From Nocardia neocaledoniensis (GTDB lineage: Bacteria; Actinomycetota; Actinomycetes; Mycobacteriales; Mycobacteriaceae), in the NCBI RefSeq assembly GCF_003182135.1, contig NZ_QGTL01000002.1, positions 310,001-374,000 on the forward strand: 64,000 nucleotides of DNA, written 5' to 3'. Below the pieces are notes generated by a model, which worked only from the letters and a program-made list of their open reading frames with translations, was not told the origin of the DNA and made no database searches. Position 1 is the stretch's first letter. Every line of letters begins with the position of its first letter. This document shows, one piece after another, positions 8,708 to 17,818 of the stretch. Made by a program: the position numbers and the translations under genes.

Positions 8708-9541
8708 ATGCCCTTCGTGTATTCGGATTCGGTGAACATCCATTTCCGCACCGGTACCGGCCGCGGTCCGACGGTCCTGCTCGCGCACGGTTTCCTGATG
8801 GACGAATCGATGTTCGATCCGATACGAACGATATTGGCGCGCAACGATGTCAATGTGGTCGCCTGGGACGCGCGCGGACACGGGCGCACCGGATACGGCC
8901 GCGATCCCCGGTTCGACTATTGGGACCTGGCCGAGGACGGATTGCGCGTACTCGACGCGATCGGCGCCGAGACCGCCGTCGTCGGCGGAATGAGCCAGGG
9001 CGGCTACGTGGCACTACGTATGGCGCTGCTGGCACCGGAACGCGTCCGCGCGCTGGCGCTGCTGAACACCGAAGCGGAGGCATGTACCCGCGCCGACGAG
9101 CTCCGGTACGAGGAATTCTTCGACGGATGGTGTGGCACAGGGGAATTGGTGCCACTGGCGGAATCGCTCGCACCGGAACTGATCGGCGGCGATCGGCCCG
9201 ACATCTGGCAGTGGTGGATCACCCGCTGGCTCACCCACGACCGCGCGGCGATCCACGCGGCCGCGCGCTGCCTCGTCGACCGCGACTCGGTACTGCCGCG
9301 CCTGCGCGAGATCACCGCCCCGGCGCTCGTGCTGCGTGGCGAGCACGATCACAGCAGCACCGCCGAGAAGTGCGCCCGGCTGGCGCGGGGACTGTCCGGC
9401 GCCACAGCGGTGCGCACGGTCGCGGGCGGGGGTCACGGCTGCGCGCTCACCCACCCGGAACAGGTGGCCGAAGCTCTGCTCGAACTCGTCGCGGCGGATG
9501 CGCCCGACCTCGCGGCCCCGGTCGCGGTGGCCGGGATCTAG
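8708..9541 (+). CDS. Alpha/beta-fold hydrolase
   Basis: 277 residues of the alpha/beta hydrolase-1 family. The oxyanion motif HGF is at residues 27-29, the nucleophile elbow GMSQGG has Ser96, LVLRGEHDHSS carries the acid, and GGGHGCALTHPE the catalytic His. DARGHGRTGYG is the typical strand-4 loop. There is no signal peptide, so the enzyme is cytoplasmic; the substrate is unknown (esterase, lactonase or C-C hydrolase are all possible). Its stop overlaps that of the convergent XRE regulator by four bases. Confidence 0.88.
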   Translation: MPFVYSDSVNIHFRTGTGRGPTVLLAHGFLMDESMFDPIRTILARNDVNVVAWDARGHGRTGYGRDPRFDYWDLAEDGLRVLDAIGAETAVVGGMSQGGYVALRMALLAPERVRALALLNTEAEACTRADELRYEEFFDGWCGTGELVPLAESLAPELIGGDRPDIWQWWITRWLTHDRAAIHAAARCLVDRDSVLPRLREITAPALVLRGEHDHSSTAEKCARLARGLSGATAVRTVAGGGHGCALTHPEQVAEALLELVAADAPDLAAPVAVAGI

Positions 9542-10344
9542 GTGATGGTGGTGTCGCCCGCAGGACCGCGAACGCCCAGGTAGTACTGGATACGGCCGGG
9601 ATAGGCGACGGAATCGAGGCGGAACAGTTGGACGTCGACGGTGTAGTGCTCACCGGTGTGCAGGTCGCACAGCCGCATGGCGGTGTGTTCGCGACCATAG
9701 ACGGTGTCGCCGTCGTCCCAGATCCGCCGGAAGTCGGGGTACTGCGCCAGTTCCTCGAGCAGTTCGGCGGACCAGTCCGCCCCGCCCTGCTGCCCGATCA
9801 GGCCGCGCAACCAGTGCACGGTCAGTGTGGATTCCTTCTCCCACTCCACCATGACCTTGCGCGAGAGGGGATTACCGAAGAACCAGCGCAGGATGTTGGC
9901 GTCCTCGACCAGGCCGGGGAAGGCGTGGTTGTACGAGTCGTTGCCCGCCAGGATGTTCCAGCGCGTGTCGACGTAGGCGGCGAGGTTGGGCTCCTGCAGG
10001 GCCAGCGTCCGGCGCATCTCGTCGTTGATCTCGGCTCGCAGATCCTCGACCGAGGGATTGTCCACGGGGGCCAGCCCGGCCAGATCGAACAGGTGCCTGC
10101 GCTCGATGTCGGTCACCGGCTCGATGCGGTCGAGATAGCGCACCAGCGCCTCGACGACGACCTGCGTCGGACGTTCCCGATCGCCGCTCTCCAGGTGGGT
10201 GATGTAGCTGGAGCTGACCCCGGCCGCGAAGGCCAGCTTCTCCCGCGAAATCCGGCGATCGTCGCGCAGGCGGCGCAGCAACCCGCCCAATGTCGGCGGC
10301 TTCGGCGACCCTTCCGGACCATCGGCTGTTGACTTCGATAGCAC
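9538..10344 (-). CDS. XRE-family regulator with MmyB-like ligand domain
   Basis: 268 residues. The N-terminal helix-turn-helix (about 17-75) reads LGGLLRRLRDDRRISREKLA then GVSSSYITHLESGDRERPT. The C-terminal region has the MmyB-like pattern of aromatic residues and YVDTRWNILAGND typical of actinobacterial XRE regulators that may bind a fatty-acid-like ligand. GTG 10344 is preferred because AGGGAGG lies 6 bases upstream; the longer in-frame ATG at 10401 has no ribosome site. It faces away from narG across 491 bases, so it could act on itself or on the convergent hydrolase. The target is not known. Confidence 0.85.
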   Translation of the reverse strand: MLSKSTADGPEGSPKPPTLGGLLRRLRDDRRISREKLAFAAGVSSSYITHLESGDRERPTQVVVEALVRYLDRIEPVTDIERRHLFDLAGLAPVDNPSVEDLRAEINDEMRRTLALQEPNLAAYVDTRWNILAGNDSYNHAFPGLVEDANILRWFFGNPLSRKVMVEWEKESTLTVHWLRGLIGQQGGADWSAELLEELAQYPDFRRIWDDGDTVYGREHTAMRLCDLHTGEHYTVDVQLFRLDSVAYPGRIQYYLGVRGPAGDTTIT

Positions 10345-10551
10345 CGCAACCCTCCCTGTCTGCACGGCACCATCCTCGTGCAGGCTCAAACCTCGAACCA
10401 TTCGCCGAACGGGAAAGTTGCCGTTTCTTTATATTGACGCGACAAGCACGCGAGAGCTACCGGTGGGCAACCACACGGGCCGCGGCGCATGGAAGGCCGC
10501 CCGGATGTGCGGGCCGTCACATTCTCCCTGTTCAGCGGCCCCGCCGGATGT

Positions 10552-10599
10552 GTAAACAAATGTAAACCGCCCGAGAAGCGGCGGTTTCGTAAGCATCAC
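10552..10599. promoter_or_regulatory. Candidate GlnR-like sites upstream of narG
   Basis: Within the 491-base gap before narG, GTAAA-N6-TAAAC lies at 10552-10567 as part of a TGTAAAC direct repeat. GTTTC-N6-ATCAC lies at 10584-10599, which on the reverse strand reads GTGAT-N6-GAAAC. Both are near the actinobacterial GlnR pattern gTnAC-N6-GaAAC, but neither is exact. The rest of the gap (10345-10835) shows only the narG ribosome site AAGGGGG near 10825-10831 and an AT-rich AAAAGTTTGTTTTG stretch near 10757; nothing else was recognised. Confidence 0.35.
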
Positions 10600-10835
10600 C
10601 GTCGCGGCCTCGACGCGCTCCGCGGCGGGGCCGTCACGCCTGCTCGGATCGCATTCACCCTGGTCGGCCCCGATTCGCCGGGACCGGCCCGCCGCGGGCC
10701 CGTGACCACGAGATTTCGCCGACCTCACAGCTCACAGGGGTGCCCACGAGGGTGTGAAAAGTTTGTTTTGCCGCGGCCCCGCGCCTCCTTACAGTTGCCG
10801 CTAACAGCCCGAATGCACAGCTCGAAGGGGGCGTC

Positions 10836-13800
10836 GTGGTTAATTCGCGCACTCATGGTCCGTCGCCCACCGATTTCGGCGACACCCTGCTGAATGTCGG
10901 AAAGTACTTTCAGCGCGGCGAGGTCTCGCCCGACCACCGGTCGGTCTACAAAGTCGGTGGCCGCGACGCGGACGCCTTTTACCGGGACCGCTGGTCCCAT
11001 GACAAAGTGGTGCGCTCGACCCACGGCGTGAACTGCACCGGTTCGTGCTCCTGGAAGATCTACGTCAAGGACGGCGTGATCACCTGGGAATCGCAGCAGA
11101 CCGACTATCCGTCGGTGGGCTCGGACAAGCCGGAGTACGAACCGCGCGGCTGCCCGCGCGGCGCGTCGTTCTCCTGGTACACCTACTCCCCCGCCCGGGT
11201 GCGCTACCCGTACGTGCGCGGCACCCTGCTCGAGCTGTACCGCGAGGCCAAGGCCGAGCTCAAGGACCCGGTGCTGGCCTGGGAGTCGATCGTCGAGGAC
11301 CCGGCCAAGGCCAAGGCGTACAAGCGAGCCCGCGGCAAGGGCGGCTTCGTCCGCGCCGAGTGGTGGGAGGCGGCCGAGATCGCCGCCGCCGCGCACGTGT
11401 ACACGATCAAGCAGTACGGGCCGGACCGCGTGGCAGGCTTCTCGCCGATCCCGGCCATGTCGATGGTCAGCCATGCCACCGGCGCCCGGTTCGTCTCGCT
11501 GATCGGCGGCTACATGCTGTCGTTCTACGACTGGTACGCCGACCTGCCGGTGGCCTCGCCGCAGGTGTTCGGCGATCAGACCGACGTGCCGGAATCGGCC
11601 GACTGGTTCGACGCCGGGTACCTGATCATGTGGGGTTCCAACGTCCCGGTGACGCGCACCCCCGACGCGCACTACATGACCGAGGCGCGCTACCGCGGCC
11701 AGAAGGTCGTGGTGGTCTCCCCCGACTACGCCGACAACACCAAGTTCGCCGACGAGTGGGTGGCCGCGCGCCCCGGCACCGACGCGGCGCTCGCGATGGC
11801 CATGGGCCACGTGGTGCTCAAGGAGTTCTTCCTCGAGAAGCAGACTCCGATGTTCCTCGACTACATCAAGAAGTTCACCGACCTGCCGTTCCTGATCCGC
11901 CTCGACGACGCGGCGGATCAGGGCGGCGCCCTGCCCGGCAAGTTCCTCACCGCGGCCGATCTCGGCCGGACCGGCGAAGGCGTCGAGCACAAGCCGGTGC
12001 TGCTCGATCAGGCCGGTAACCCGGTGGTGCCCAACGGTTCCCTGGGCCACCGCTTCGGCGAGGACGGCACGGGCAAGTGGAATCTCGACCTCGAGGGCGT
12101 CGACCCGCTGCTCACCCTGCTCGGTCATTCCGACGACGCCCCCGCCGAGATCGCGCTGCCGCGCTTCGACACCGACGCCGCCGAGACGATCCGCCGCGGT
12201 GTGCCGACCAAGATCGTCGCCGGCCATCGCGTCACCACCGTGTTCGACCTGCTGCTCGCCCAGTACGGCCTCGGCCGCGACGGCCTACCCGGCGAATGGG
12301 CCACGGGCTACGACGACGCCGACTCGCCCTACACCCCGGCCTGGCAGGAGGCCATCACCGGCGTGCCCGCCGTGCAGGCCGCGCGCATCGGCCGCGAATT
12401 CGCCGACAACGCCGAACGTTCCGGCGGCCGCTCGATGATCCTGATGGGCGCGGGCACCAACCACTGGTTCCACTCCGACCAGATCTACCGCGCCTTCTTC
12501 ACCTTGACACTGCTGACCGGCTGTCAGGGCAAGAACGGCGGCGGCTGGGCCCACTACGTCGGCCAGGAGAAGTGCCGTCCCGTCACCGGCTGGGCCACGC
12601 TGGCCTCGGCGTCGGACTGGCAGCGCCCGCCGCGGCAGATGCAGGGGACGGTCTTCTGGTACCTCACCAACGACCAGTGGCGCTACGACCCGTTCACCTC
12701 CGACGCCTTCGCCTCCCCGCTGGGCAAGGGTAAGTTCGCCGGCCGTACCGCCGCCGACAACATCGCCTTGGCCAGCAGGCTGGGCTGGATGCCGAGCTAC
12801 CCGACGTTCAACCGCAACCCGCTCGACCTCAGTGACGAGGCCGCGGCGGCGGGCGTGACCGCCGCCGAACACGTGGTCTCGCAGCTGAAGTCGGGCGAGA
12901 TGCGCTTCGCCTGCGAGGACCCCGACGCGCCGGAGAACTTCCCGCGCGTGCTCACCGTGTGGCGGGCGAATCTGCTCGGTTCCTCGGGCAAGGGCAACGA
13001 GTACTTCCAGAAGCACCTGCTCGGCTGCGGCTCCAACCTGCAGACCACCGACGCGACCGGTGTGCGCCCGCAGGAGCTGGAATGGCGCGAGGAGGGCGCC
13101 GAGGGCAAGCTGGATCTGCTGCTGGCGCTGGACTTCCGCATGACCAGCACCACCCTGTTCGCCGACATCGTGCTGCCCGCGGCCACCTGGTACGAGAAGC
13201 ACGACCTGTCCTCCACCGACATGCACCCGTTCGTGCACGCCTTCTCCCCGGCCATCTCCCCGCCGTGGGAGGCCAAGACCGACTTCGAGGCGTTCCACCG
13301 GATCGCCCGCGGGTTCTCCTGGCTGGCCGAGAAGCACCTCGGCACCCGCAAGGACATCGTCGCGGTGCCGTTGCAGCACGACTCCCCCGACGCGCTGGCG
13401 CAGGCGGGCGGCAAGGTGCTGGATTGGAAAGCCGGTGAGTGCGAGCCGATCCCGGGCAAGACCATGCCCAAGATCGTCGAGATCGAACGCGACTACACCA
13501 AGATCGCGGAGAAGCTCGCCGCGCTGGGCCCGCTGGTCGACACGCTCGGCGTGACCACCAAGGGCATCACCACCCACCCCGACGCCGAGGTCGAATACCT
13601 GGCCGGACAGAACGGCACCATCGTCTCCGGGATCGCGGCGGGACGGCCGTCGCTGGCCAAGGACACCCACGCCGCCGAGGCCATCCTCGCGCTCTCGGGC
13701 ACCACCAACGGCCGTCTCGCGGTCGAGGGCTTCGAGGCGCTGGAGCGGCGCACCGGCACCGAACTGGCCGATCTCGCCAAAGAGGCCGAGGGCAAACGGA

Positions 13801-14546
13801 TCTCCTTCGCCGACACCCAGGCCAGGCCGGTGCCGGTGATCACCTCACCGGAGTGGTCGGGCAGTGAGAGCGGTGGGCGCCGGTACTCGCCGTTCACCAT
13901 CAATGTCGAGCGGCTCAAGCCATGGCACACCCTCACCGGGCGCCAGCACTTCTACCTCGACCACGACTGGATGATCGAACTCGGCGAGCAGCTGCCGATC
14001 TTCCGGCCGCCGCTGGACATGACCGCGCTGTTCGCCGAGCCCAGCATCGGCAACGTCAGCGGTAGCGGCGTCACCGTGCGGTACCTGACCCCGCACTCGA
14101 AGTGGTCGATCCACTCCGCCTACCAGGACAACCTGCACATGCTGACGCTCTCGCGCGGCGGGCAGACGATCTGGATGTCGGACCGCGACGCGGCCAAGAT
14201 CGGTGTCGCCGACAACGATTGGATCGAAGCGGTCAACCGCAACGGCATCGTCGTGGCCCGCGCCATCGTGTCGCACCGCATGCCCGAGGGCACCGTCTTC
14301 ATGTACCACGCGCAGGACCGCGCCGTGGACGTGCCGCGCATCGAGGGCACCGAGACCACGACCAAGGAATCCAAGGGCAAACGCGGCGGCATTCACAACG
14401 CGCTGACCCGGGTGCTGATCAAACCGTCGCACCTGATCGGCGGCTACGCCCAGCAGTCCTTCGCCCTGAACTACCACGGCCCCACCGGAAACCAGCGTGA
14501 CGAAGTCACGACGATTCGCCGCCGCAACCAGAACGTGGAGTACTGA
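10836..14546 (+). CDS. narG: Respiratory nitrate reductase alpha subunit
   Basis: 1,236 residues, the usual NarG length. It holds the bis-MGD molybdenum site that reduces nitrate to nitrite on the cytoplasmic side of the membrane. The N-terminal FS0 cluster motif is visible as HGVNCTGSCSWK and, after the TDYP segment, EYEPRGCPRGASFSW. Further family blocks are FSPIPAMSMVSHATGARF, MWGSNVPVTRTPDAHY and GAGTNHWFHSDQ. There is no Tat signal, as expected for NarG. The GTG at 10836 follows AAGGGGG. narH begins one base after the stop. Expression probably responds to nitrogen or oxygen, given candidate sites upstream. Confidence 0.97.
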   Translation: MVNSRTHGPSPTDFGDTLLNVGKYFQRGEVSPDHRSVYKVGGRDADAFYRDRWSHDKVVRSTHGVNCTGSCSWKIYVKDGVITWESQQTDYPSVGSDKPEYEPRGCPRGASFSWYTYSPARVRYPYVRGTLLELYREAKAELKDPVLAWESIVEDPAKAKAYKRARGKGGFVRAEWWEAAEIAAAAHVYTIKQYGPDRVAGFSPIPAMSMVSHATGARFVSLIGGYMLSFYDWYADLPVASPQVFGDQTDVPESADWFDAGYLIMWGSNVPVTRTPDAHYMTEARYRGQKVVVVSPDYADNTKFADEWVAARPGTDAALAMAMGHVVLKEFFLEKQTPMFLDYIKKFTDLPFLIRLDDAADQGGALPGKFLTAADLGRTGEGVEHKPVLLDQAGNPVVPNGSLGHRFGEDGTGKWNLDLEGVDPLLTLLGHSDDAPAEIALPRFDTDAAETIRRGVPTKIVAGHRVTTVFDLLLAQYGLGRDGLPGEWATGYDDADSPYTPAWQEAITGVPAVQAARIGREFADNAERSGGRSMILMGAGTNHWFHSDQIYRAFFTLTLLTGCQGKNGGGWAHYVGQEKCRPVTGWATLASASDWQRPPRQMQGTVFWYLTNDQWRYDPFTSDAFASPLGKGKFAGRTAADNIALASRLGWMPSYPTFNRNPLDLSDEAAAAGVTAAEHVVSQLKSGEMRFACEDPDAPENFPRVLTVWRANLLGSSGKGNEYFQKHLLGCGSNLQTTDATGVRPQELEWREEGAEGKLDLLLALDFRMTSTTLFADIVLPAATWYEKHDLSSTDMHPFVHAFSPAISPPWEAKTDFEAFHRIARGFSWLAEKHLGTRKDIVAVPLQHDSPDALAQAGGKVLDWKAGECEPIPGKTMPKIVEIERDYTKIAEKLAALGPLVDTLGVTTKGITTHPDAEVEYLAGQNGTIVSGIAAGRPSLAKDTHAAEAILALSGTTNGRLAVEGFEALERRTGTELADLAKEAEGKRISFADTQARPVPVITSPEWSGSESGGRRYSPFTINVERLKPWHTLTGRQHFYLDHDWMIELGEQLPIFRPPLDMTALFAEPSIGNVSGSGVTVRYLTPHSKWSIHSAYQDNLHMLTLSRGGQTIWMSDRDAAKIGVADNDWIEAVNRNGIVVARAIVSHRMPEGTVFMYHAQDRAVDVPRIEGTETTTKESKGKRGGIHNALTRVLIKPSHLIGGYAQQSFALNYHGPTGNQRDEVTTIRRRNQNVEY

Positions 14547-14547
14547 C

Positions 14548-16215
14548 ATGCGCGTAATGGCTCAGCTCGCCATGGTCATGAACCTGGACAAGTGCATCGG
14601 CTGTCACACCTGCTCGGTGACCTGCAAGCAGGCCTGGACCAACCGCGGCGGCACCGAGTACGTCTGGTTCAACAATGTGGAAACCCGCCCCGGACAGGGT
14701 TATCCGCGTCAGTACCAGGATCAGGAGAAGTGGAAGGGCGGCTGGACGCTGAACAAGCGCGGCAAGCTGTCGCTGAAGTCGGGCTCGCGGTTCAAGCGCC
14801 TGATGAACATCTTCGCCAACCCGGACCTGCCCACGGTCGAGGACTACTACGAGCCGTGGAGCTACGACTACGACAACCTGCTGGCCTCCCCGCCCACCGA
14901 CACCACCCCGGTCGCGCGGCCGAAATCGCTGATCACCGGCGAGGACACCAAGGTCACCTGGGGCGCCAACTGGGACGACGACCTGGGCTCCGGTCCCGAA
15001 GCGGTCGGCAAGGACCCCTTGCTCGGCAAGCTCGAGGACAAGGTGAAACTGGAGTTCGAAGAGACCTTCATGTTCTACCTGCCGCGCATCTGCGAGCACT
15101 GCCTGAACCCGTCGTGCGCCGCGTCGTGCCCCTCGGGCGCGATCTACAAGCGCGAGGAGGACGGCATCGTCCTGGTCGACCAGGACAAGTGCCGCGGCTG
15201 GCGGCAGTGCATCACCGGCTGCCCGTACAAGAAGATCTACTTCAACCACAAGACGGGCAAGGCGGAGAAGTGCACCTTCTGCTACCCGCGCGTGGAGGTC
15301 GGCATCCCGACGGTGTGCTCGGAGACCTGTGTGGGGCGGCTGCGCTACATCGGCGTGATGCTCTACGACGCCGACGCGGTGCTCGAGGCGGCCTCGGTGA
15401 CCGACGACAAGGACCTCTACCCCTCGCAGCTCGGCGTGTTCCTGAACCCGCACGACCCGCGGGTGATCGCCGAGGCAGAGAAGGCCGGCATCTCACCGGA
15501 ATGGATTCAGGCCGCGCAGGATTCGCCGGTGTACAAGCTGATCGTGGACTACCAGCTGGCGCTGCCGCTGCATCCGGAATACCGCACCATGCCGATGGTC
15601 TGGTACGTGCCGCCGCTGTCGCCGGTGGTGGACGTGCTCAGCGAGACCGGCCACGACGGTGAGGACGCGGGCAACCTGTTCGGCGCCATCGACGCGCTGC
15701 GCATTCCGATCGAGTACCTGGCTGAGCTGTTCACCGCCGGGGAGATCGGGCCGGTGCGCGCCTCGCTGCAGCGCCTGGCCGGGATGCGGGCGTTCATGCG
15801 CTCGGTCAACCTCGGCGAGGAACCCGAGCCCGGCATCGCGCCCTCGATCGGGCTCGAGCCCGAGGAGATCGAGGCCATGTACCGGCTGCTCGCCATCGCC
15901 AAGTACGAGCATCGCTACGTGATCCCGTCCGGCGCGACTTCCCGTGCGCACGAGCTGGATTCGCTGGCCACCGGTTGCTCGCTCGACACCGACGGCGGCC
16001 CCGGCATGACCGCCTTCGACCAGGTGGTGGAGAAGTTCTCGCTGGCCGACACCAATCAGGCCGCGCCGGAGGAGAAGTCGGGCCGGATCAACCTGCTCAA
16101 CTGGGACGGGCGGTCCACCAACGGGCTGGTGCCGAGCGGAAACGGCAACGGCCACAACGGCAACGGCAACGGCGCCGCCGCCACCGACGCCACCGTCAGC
16201 GGGATCGCGCCGTGA
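14548..16215 (+). CDS. narH: Respiratory nitrate reductase beta subunit
   Basis: 555 residues. The electron-transfer subunit with one [3Fe-4S] and three [4Fe-4S] clusters. All cysteine blocks are visible: CIGCHTCSVTCK at the start, CEHCLNPSCAASCPSGAIY, the Trp-containing CRGWRQCITGCPYKK that marks the [3Fe-4S] site, and CTFCYPRVEVGIPTVCSETC. The ATG at 14548 is one base after narG. The C-terminus ends in a low-complexity Gly/Asn tail (NGNGHNGNGNG, about residues 530-540) not expected in the family core. Its TGA overlaps the GTG of a small downstream frame. Confidence 0.97.
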   Translation: MRVMAQLAMVMNLDKCIGCHTCSVTCKQAWTNRGGTEYVWFNNVETRPGQGYPRQYQDQEKWKGGWTLNKRGKLSLKSGSRFKRLMNIFANPDLPTVEDYYEPWSYDYDNLLASPPTDTTPVARPKSLITGEDTKVTWGANWDDDLGSGPEAVGKDPLLGKLEDKVKLEFEETFMFYLPRICEHCLNPSCAASCPSGAIYKREEDGIVLVDQDKCRGWRQCITGCPYKKIYFNHKTGKAEKCTFCYPRVEVGIPTVCSETCVGRLRYIGVMLYDADAVLEAASVTDDKDLYPSQLGVFLNPHDPRVIAEAEKAGISPEWIQAAQDSPVYKLIVDYQLALPLHPEYRTMPMVWYVPPLSPVVDVLSETGHDGEDAGNLFGAIDALRIPIEYLAELFTAGEIGPVRASLQRLAGMRAFMRSVNLGEEPEPGIAPSIGLEPEEIEAMYRLLAIAKYEHRYVIPSGATSRAHELDSLATGCSLDTDGGPGMTAFDQVVEKFSLADTNQAAPEEKSGRINLLNWDGRSTNGLVPSGNGNGHNGNGNGAAATDATVSGIAP

Positions 16216-16352
16216 CCGCGACCCCGCCGATCGGCCCGGCGGCCTGCCACCACGACCGCTCTGAACGCCGCGCGGTCGACGCGCTCCTCGCGGCCTACCG
16301 GCGCACCCGCGACGAGGAACCGGATGTCCGCGCGCGAGGGGAACACCGATGA
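16212..16352 (+). CDS. Small coupled frame between narH and narJ
   Basis: A 46-codon frame starts with GTG overlapping the narH stop (GTGA at 16212) and ends with TGA overlapping the narJ ATG (ATGA at 16349). It reads from MTATPPIGPAACHHDRSER through a short helical stretch (AVDALLAAYRRTRDEE). It is not recognised, and no transmembrane segment is present. A single CHH triplet is the only notable residue group. Exact coupling at both ends is what suggests a translated peptide. The alternative is that narJ simply sits 134 bases after narH and this frame is translational spacing. Confidence 0.45.
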   Translation: MTATPPIGPAACHHDRSERRAVDALLAAYRRTRDEEPDVRARGEHR

Positions 16353-17029
16353 GCCTGCTCTCGATCCGCAAACGTCCCCAACCCGTGCTGGCCATGGCCG
16401 AACACGACCGCCGGGTCGTATGGCGGCTGGCGGCGCTGCTGCTGGACTACCCCGGCGAATCCACGCTGGCGCTGCTCGACCGGATGACCGCCGCCGCACG
16501 GCAACTGCCCGAGGACGTGCGCGCACACTTCGACGCCGTGCTCGCCTACCTGCGCGACACCTCCTCGATCGAGGTCGCCCAGCGCTATGTCGAGACTTTC
16601 GACATGCGCCGCCGCGCCAGCCTGCACCTGACCTTCTACGCCTACGGTGACACCCGCAAGCGCGGGATGGCGCTGCTGCGGTTCAAGCACGCCTACCGCC
16701 AGGCGGGCGTGGAACTGGGCGACGAGGAACTGCCCGACCACCTGCCGGTGCTGCTCGAATTCGCCGCCACCGTCGACCCGGTCGGCGGGGAGCGACTGCT
16801 CGGCGAGCACGTTCCTGTCCTGGAACTGCTGCGACTGTCGCTGGGCGACAACGACTCTCCCTACAGCGGCGTGCTGGCCGCGGTGCTGACCACGCTGCCG
16901 CCGGTGACCACCGCCGACCGGCGCCGCATCGCCGAGCTCGCCGCGCAGGGCCCGCCCGAGGAAGAAGTCGGGCTCGAGCCCTTCGCCATGGACCCCGCCC
17001 TGTTCGACGCCACGGAAGGTCGACGATGA
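16349..17029 (+). CDS. narJ: Nitrate reductase assembly chaperone
   Basis: 226 residues of the NarJ/TorD-type chaperone family, which holds apo-NarGH for molybdenum cofactor insertion and is not part of the final enzyme. Recognisable blocks are WRLAALLLDYPGE, YVETFDMRRRASLHLTFYAYGDTRKRG and ELPDHLPVLLEFA. The ATG overlaps the small upstream frame (ATGA) and the stop overlaps narI (ATGA at 17026). Cytoplasmic. Confidence 0.95.
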   Translation: MSLLSIRKRPQPVLAMAEHDRRVVWRLAALLLDYPGESTLALLDRMTAAARQLPEDVRAHFDAVLAYLRDTSSIEVAQRYVETFDMRRRASLHLTFYAYGDTRKRGMALLRFKHAYRQAGVELGDEELPDHLPVLLEFAATVDPVGGERLLGEHVPVLELLRLSLGDNDSPYSGVLAAVLTTLPPVTTADRRRIAELAAQGPPEEEVGLEPFAMDPALFDATEGRR

Positions 17030-17781
17030 ACGCCACCATCCCCCTCCCCGAGGGCCTCTGGCTGATCCTGCCCTACATCGCCGCGACCTCCTTCGTGCTC
17101 GGCCACGTGTGGCGCTACCGGTTCGACCAGTTCGGGTGGACCACCAGGTCCTCGCAGATCTACGAGTCCAAGCTGCTGCAGCTGGGCAGTCCGCTGTTCC
17201 ACTTCGGGATGCTCGGGGTGTTCGGCGGGCACGTGATGGGCCTGCTGATTCCCGAGTCGTGGACCAGCGCGGTCGGCATCTCCGAGCACACCTATCACCT
17301 GGTCGCGGTCGGCGCGGGGTCGGTCGCGGGTCTGATGGTCGTGGCCGGGGTGGGCATCCTGTGCTACCGGCGGCTCGTGGTGCCCGCGGTGCGCAAGGCC
17401 ACCAGCCGCAACGACGTGCTGATGTATACGTTGCTGACGCTGGCCCTGGTCACCGGCCTGCTCAACACCTGGGGCGCCAACCTGCTGTGGGGCACCTACA
17501 ACTACCGCACGACGGTCTCCCCGTGGTTCCGCAGCCTGTTCACCATCGACCCGGAACCCGGGCTGATGGTCGGCGTGCCGTGGACCTTCCAGCTGCACGG
17601 CCTGGTGGTGCTCGCGCTGGTGGCGGCCTGGCCCTACACCCGCCTGGTGCACATGTTCAGCGCGCCGATCGGCTATCTGACCAGGCCGTACATCGTGTAC
17701 CGGCGCAAGGAGGTCGACATCAAGGACAAGACCCGCTTCGCCAAGGCCTGGGACGCGCCGGTCACCCCCGACCGCTGGTGA
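17026..17781 (+). CDS. narI: Respiratory nitrate reductase gamma subunit (cytochrome b)
   Basis: 251 residues with five predicted membrane helices. It oxidises quinol at the membrane and passes electrons through two b hemes to NarH. Candidate heme-ligand histidines are in LFHFGMLGVFGGHVMGLL (helix 2) and in FQLHGLVVL and TRLVHMFSAP (helices 4-5). GHVWRYRFDQFGWTTRSS is the typical loop after helix 1. It is the last gene of narGHJI; no clear terminator follows, and the cutinase promoter overlaps its end. Confidence 0.95.
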   Translation: MNATIPLPEGLWLILPYIAATSFVLGHVWRYRFDQFGWTTRSSQIYESKLLQLGSPLFHFGMLGVFGGHVMGLLIPESWTSAVGISEHTYHLVAVGAGSVAGLMVVAGVGILCYRRLVVPAVRKATSRNDVLMYTLLTLALVTGLLNTWGANLLWGTYNYRTTVSPWFRSLFTIDPEPGLMVGVPWTFQLHGLVVLALVAAWPYTRLVHMFSAPIGYLTRPYIVYRRKEVDIKDKTRFAKAWDAPVTPDRW

Positions 17782-17808
17782 CGGGACCGCCTGACCTCCC
17801 GTTATAGG
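17779..17808 (+). promoter_or_regulatory. Putative cutinase promoter
   Basis: TGACGG (17779-17784), an 18-base spacer and TATAGG (17803-17808) end 10 bases before the cutinase ATG, giving a very short leader. The -35 overlaps the end of narI. Confidence 0.45.
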
Positions 17809-17818
17809 CTTTCGCACT

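Noticed and set aside
10402..10835. FNR/CRP-type site before narG
   Set aside because: No TTGAT-N4-ATCAA or TGTGA-N6-TCACA palindrome was found; the GlnR-like pattern fits better.
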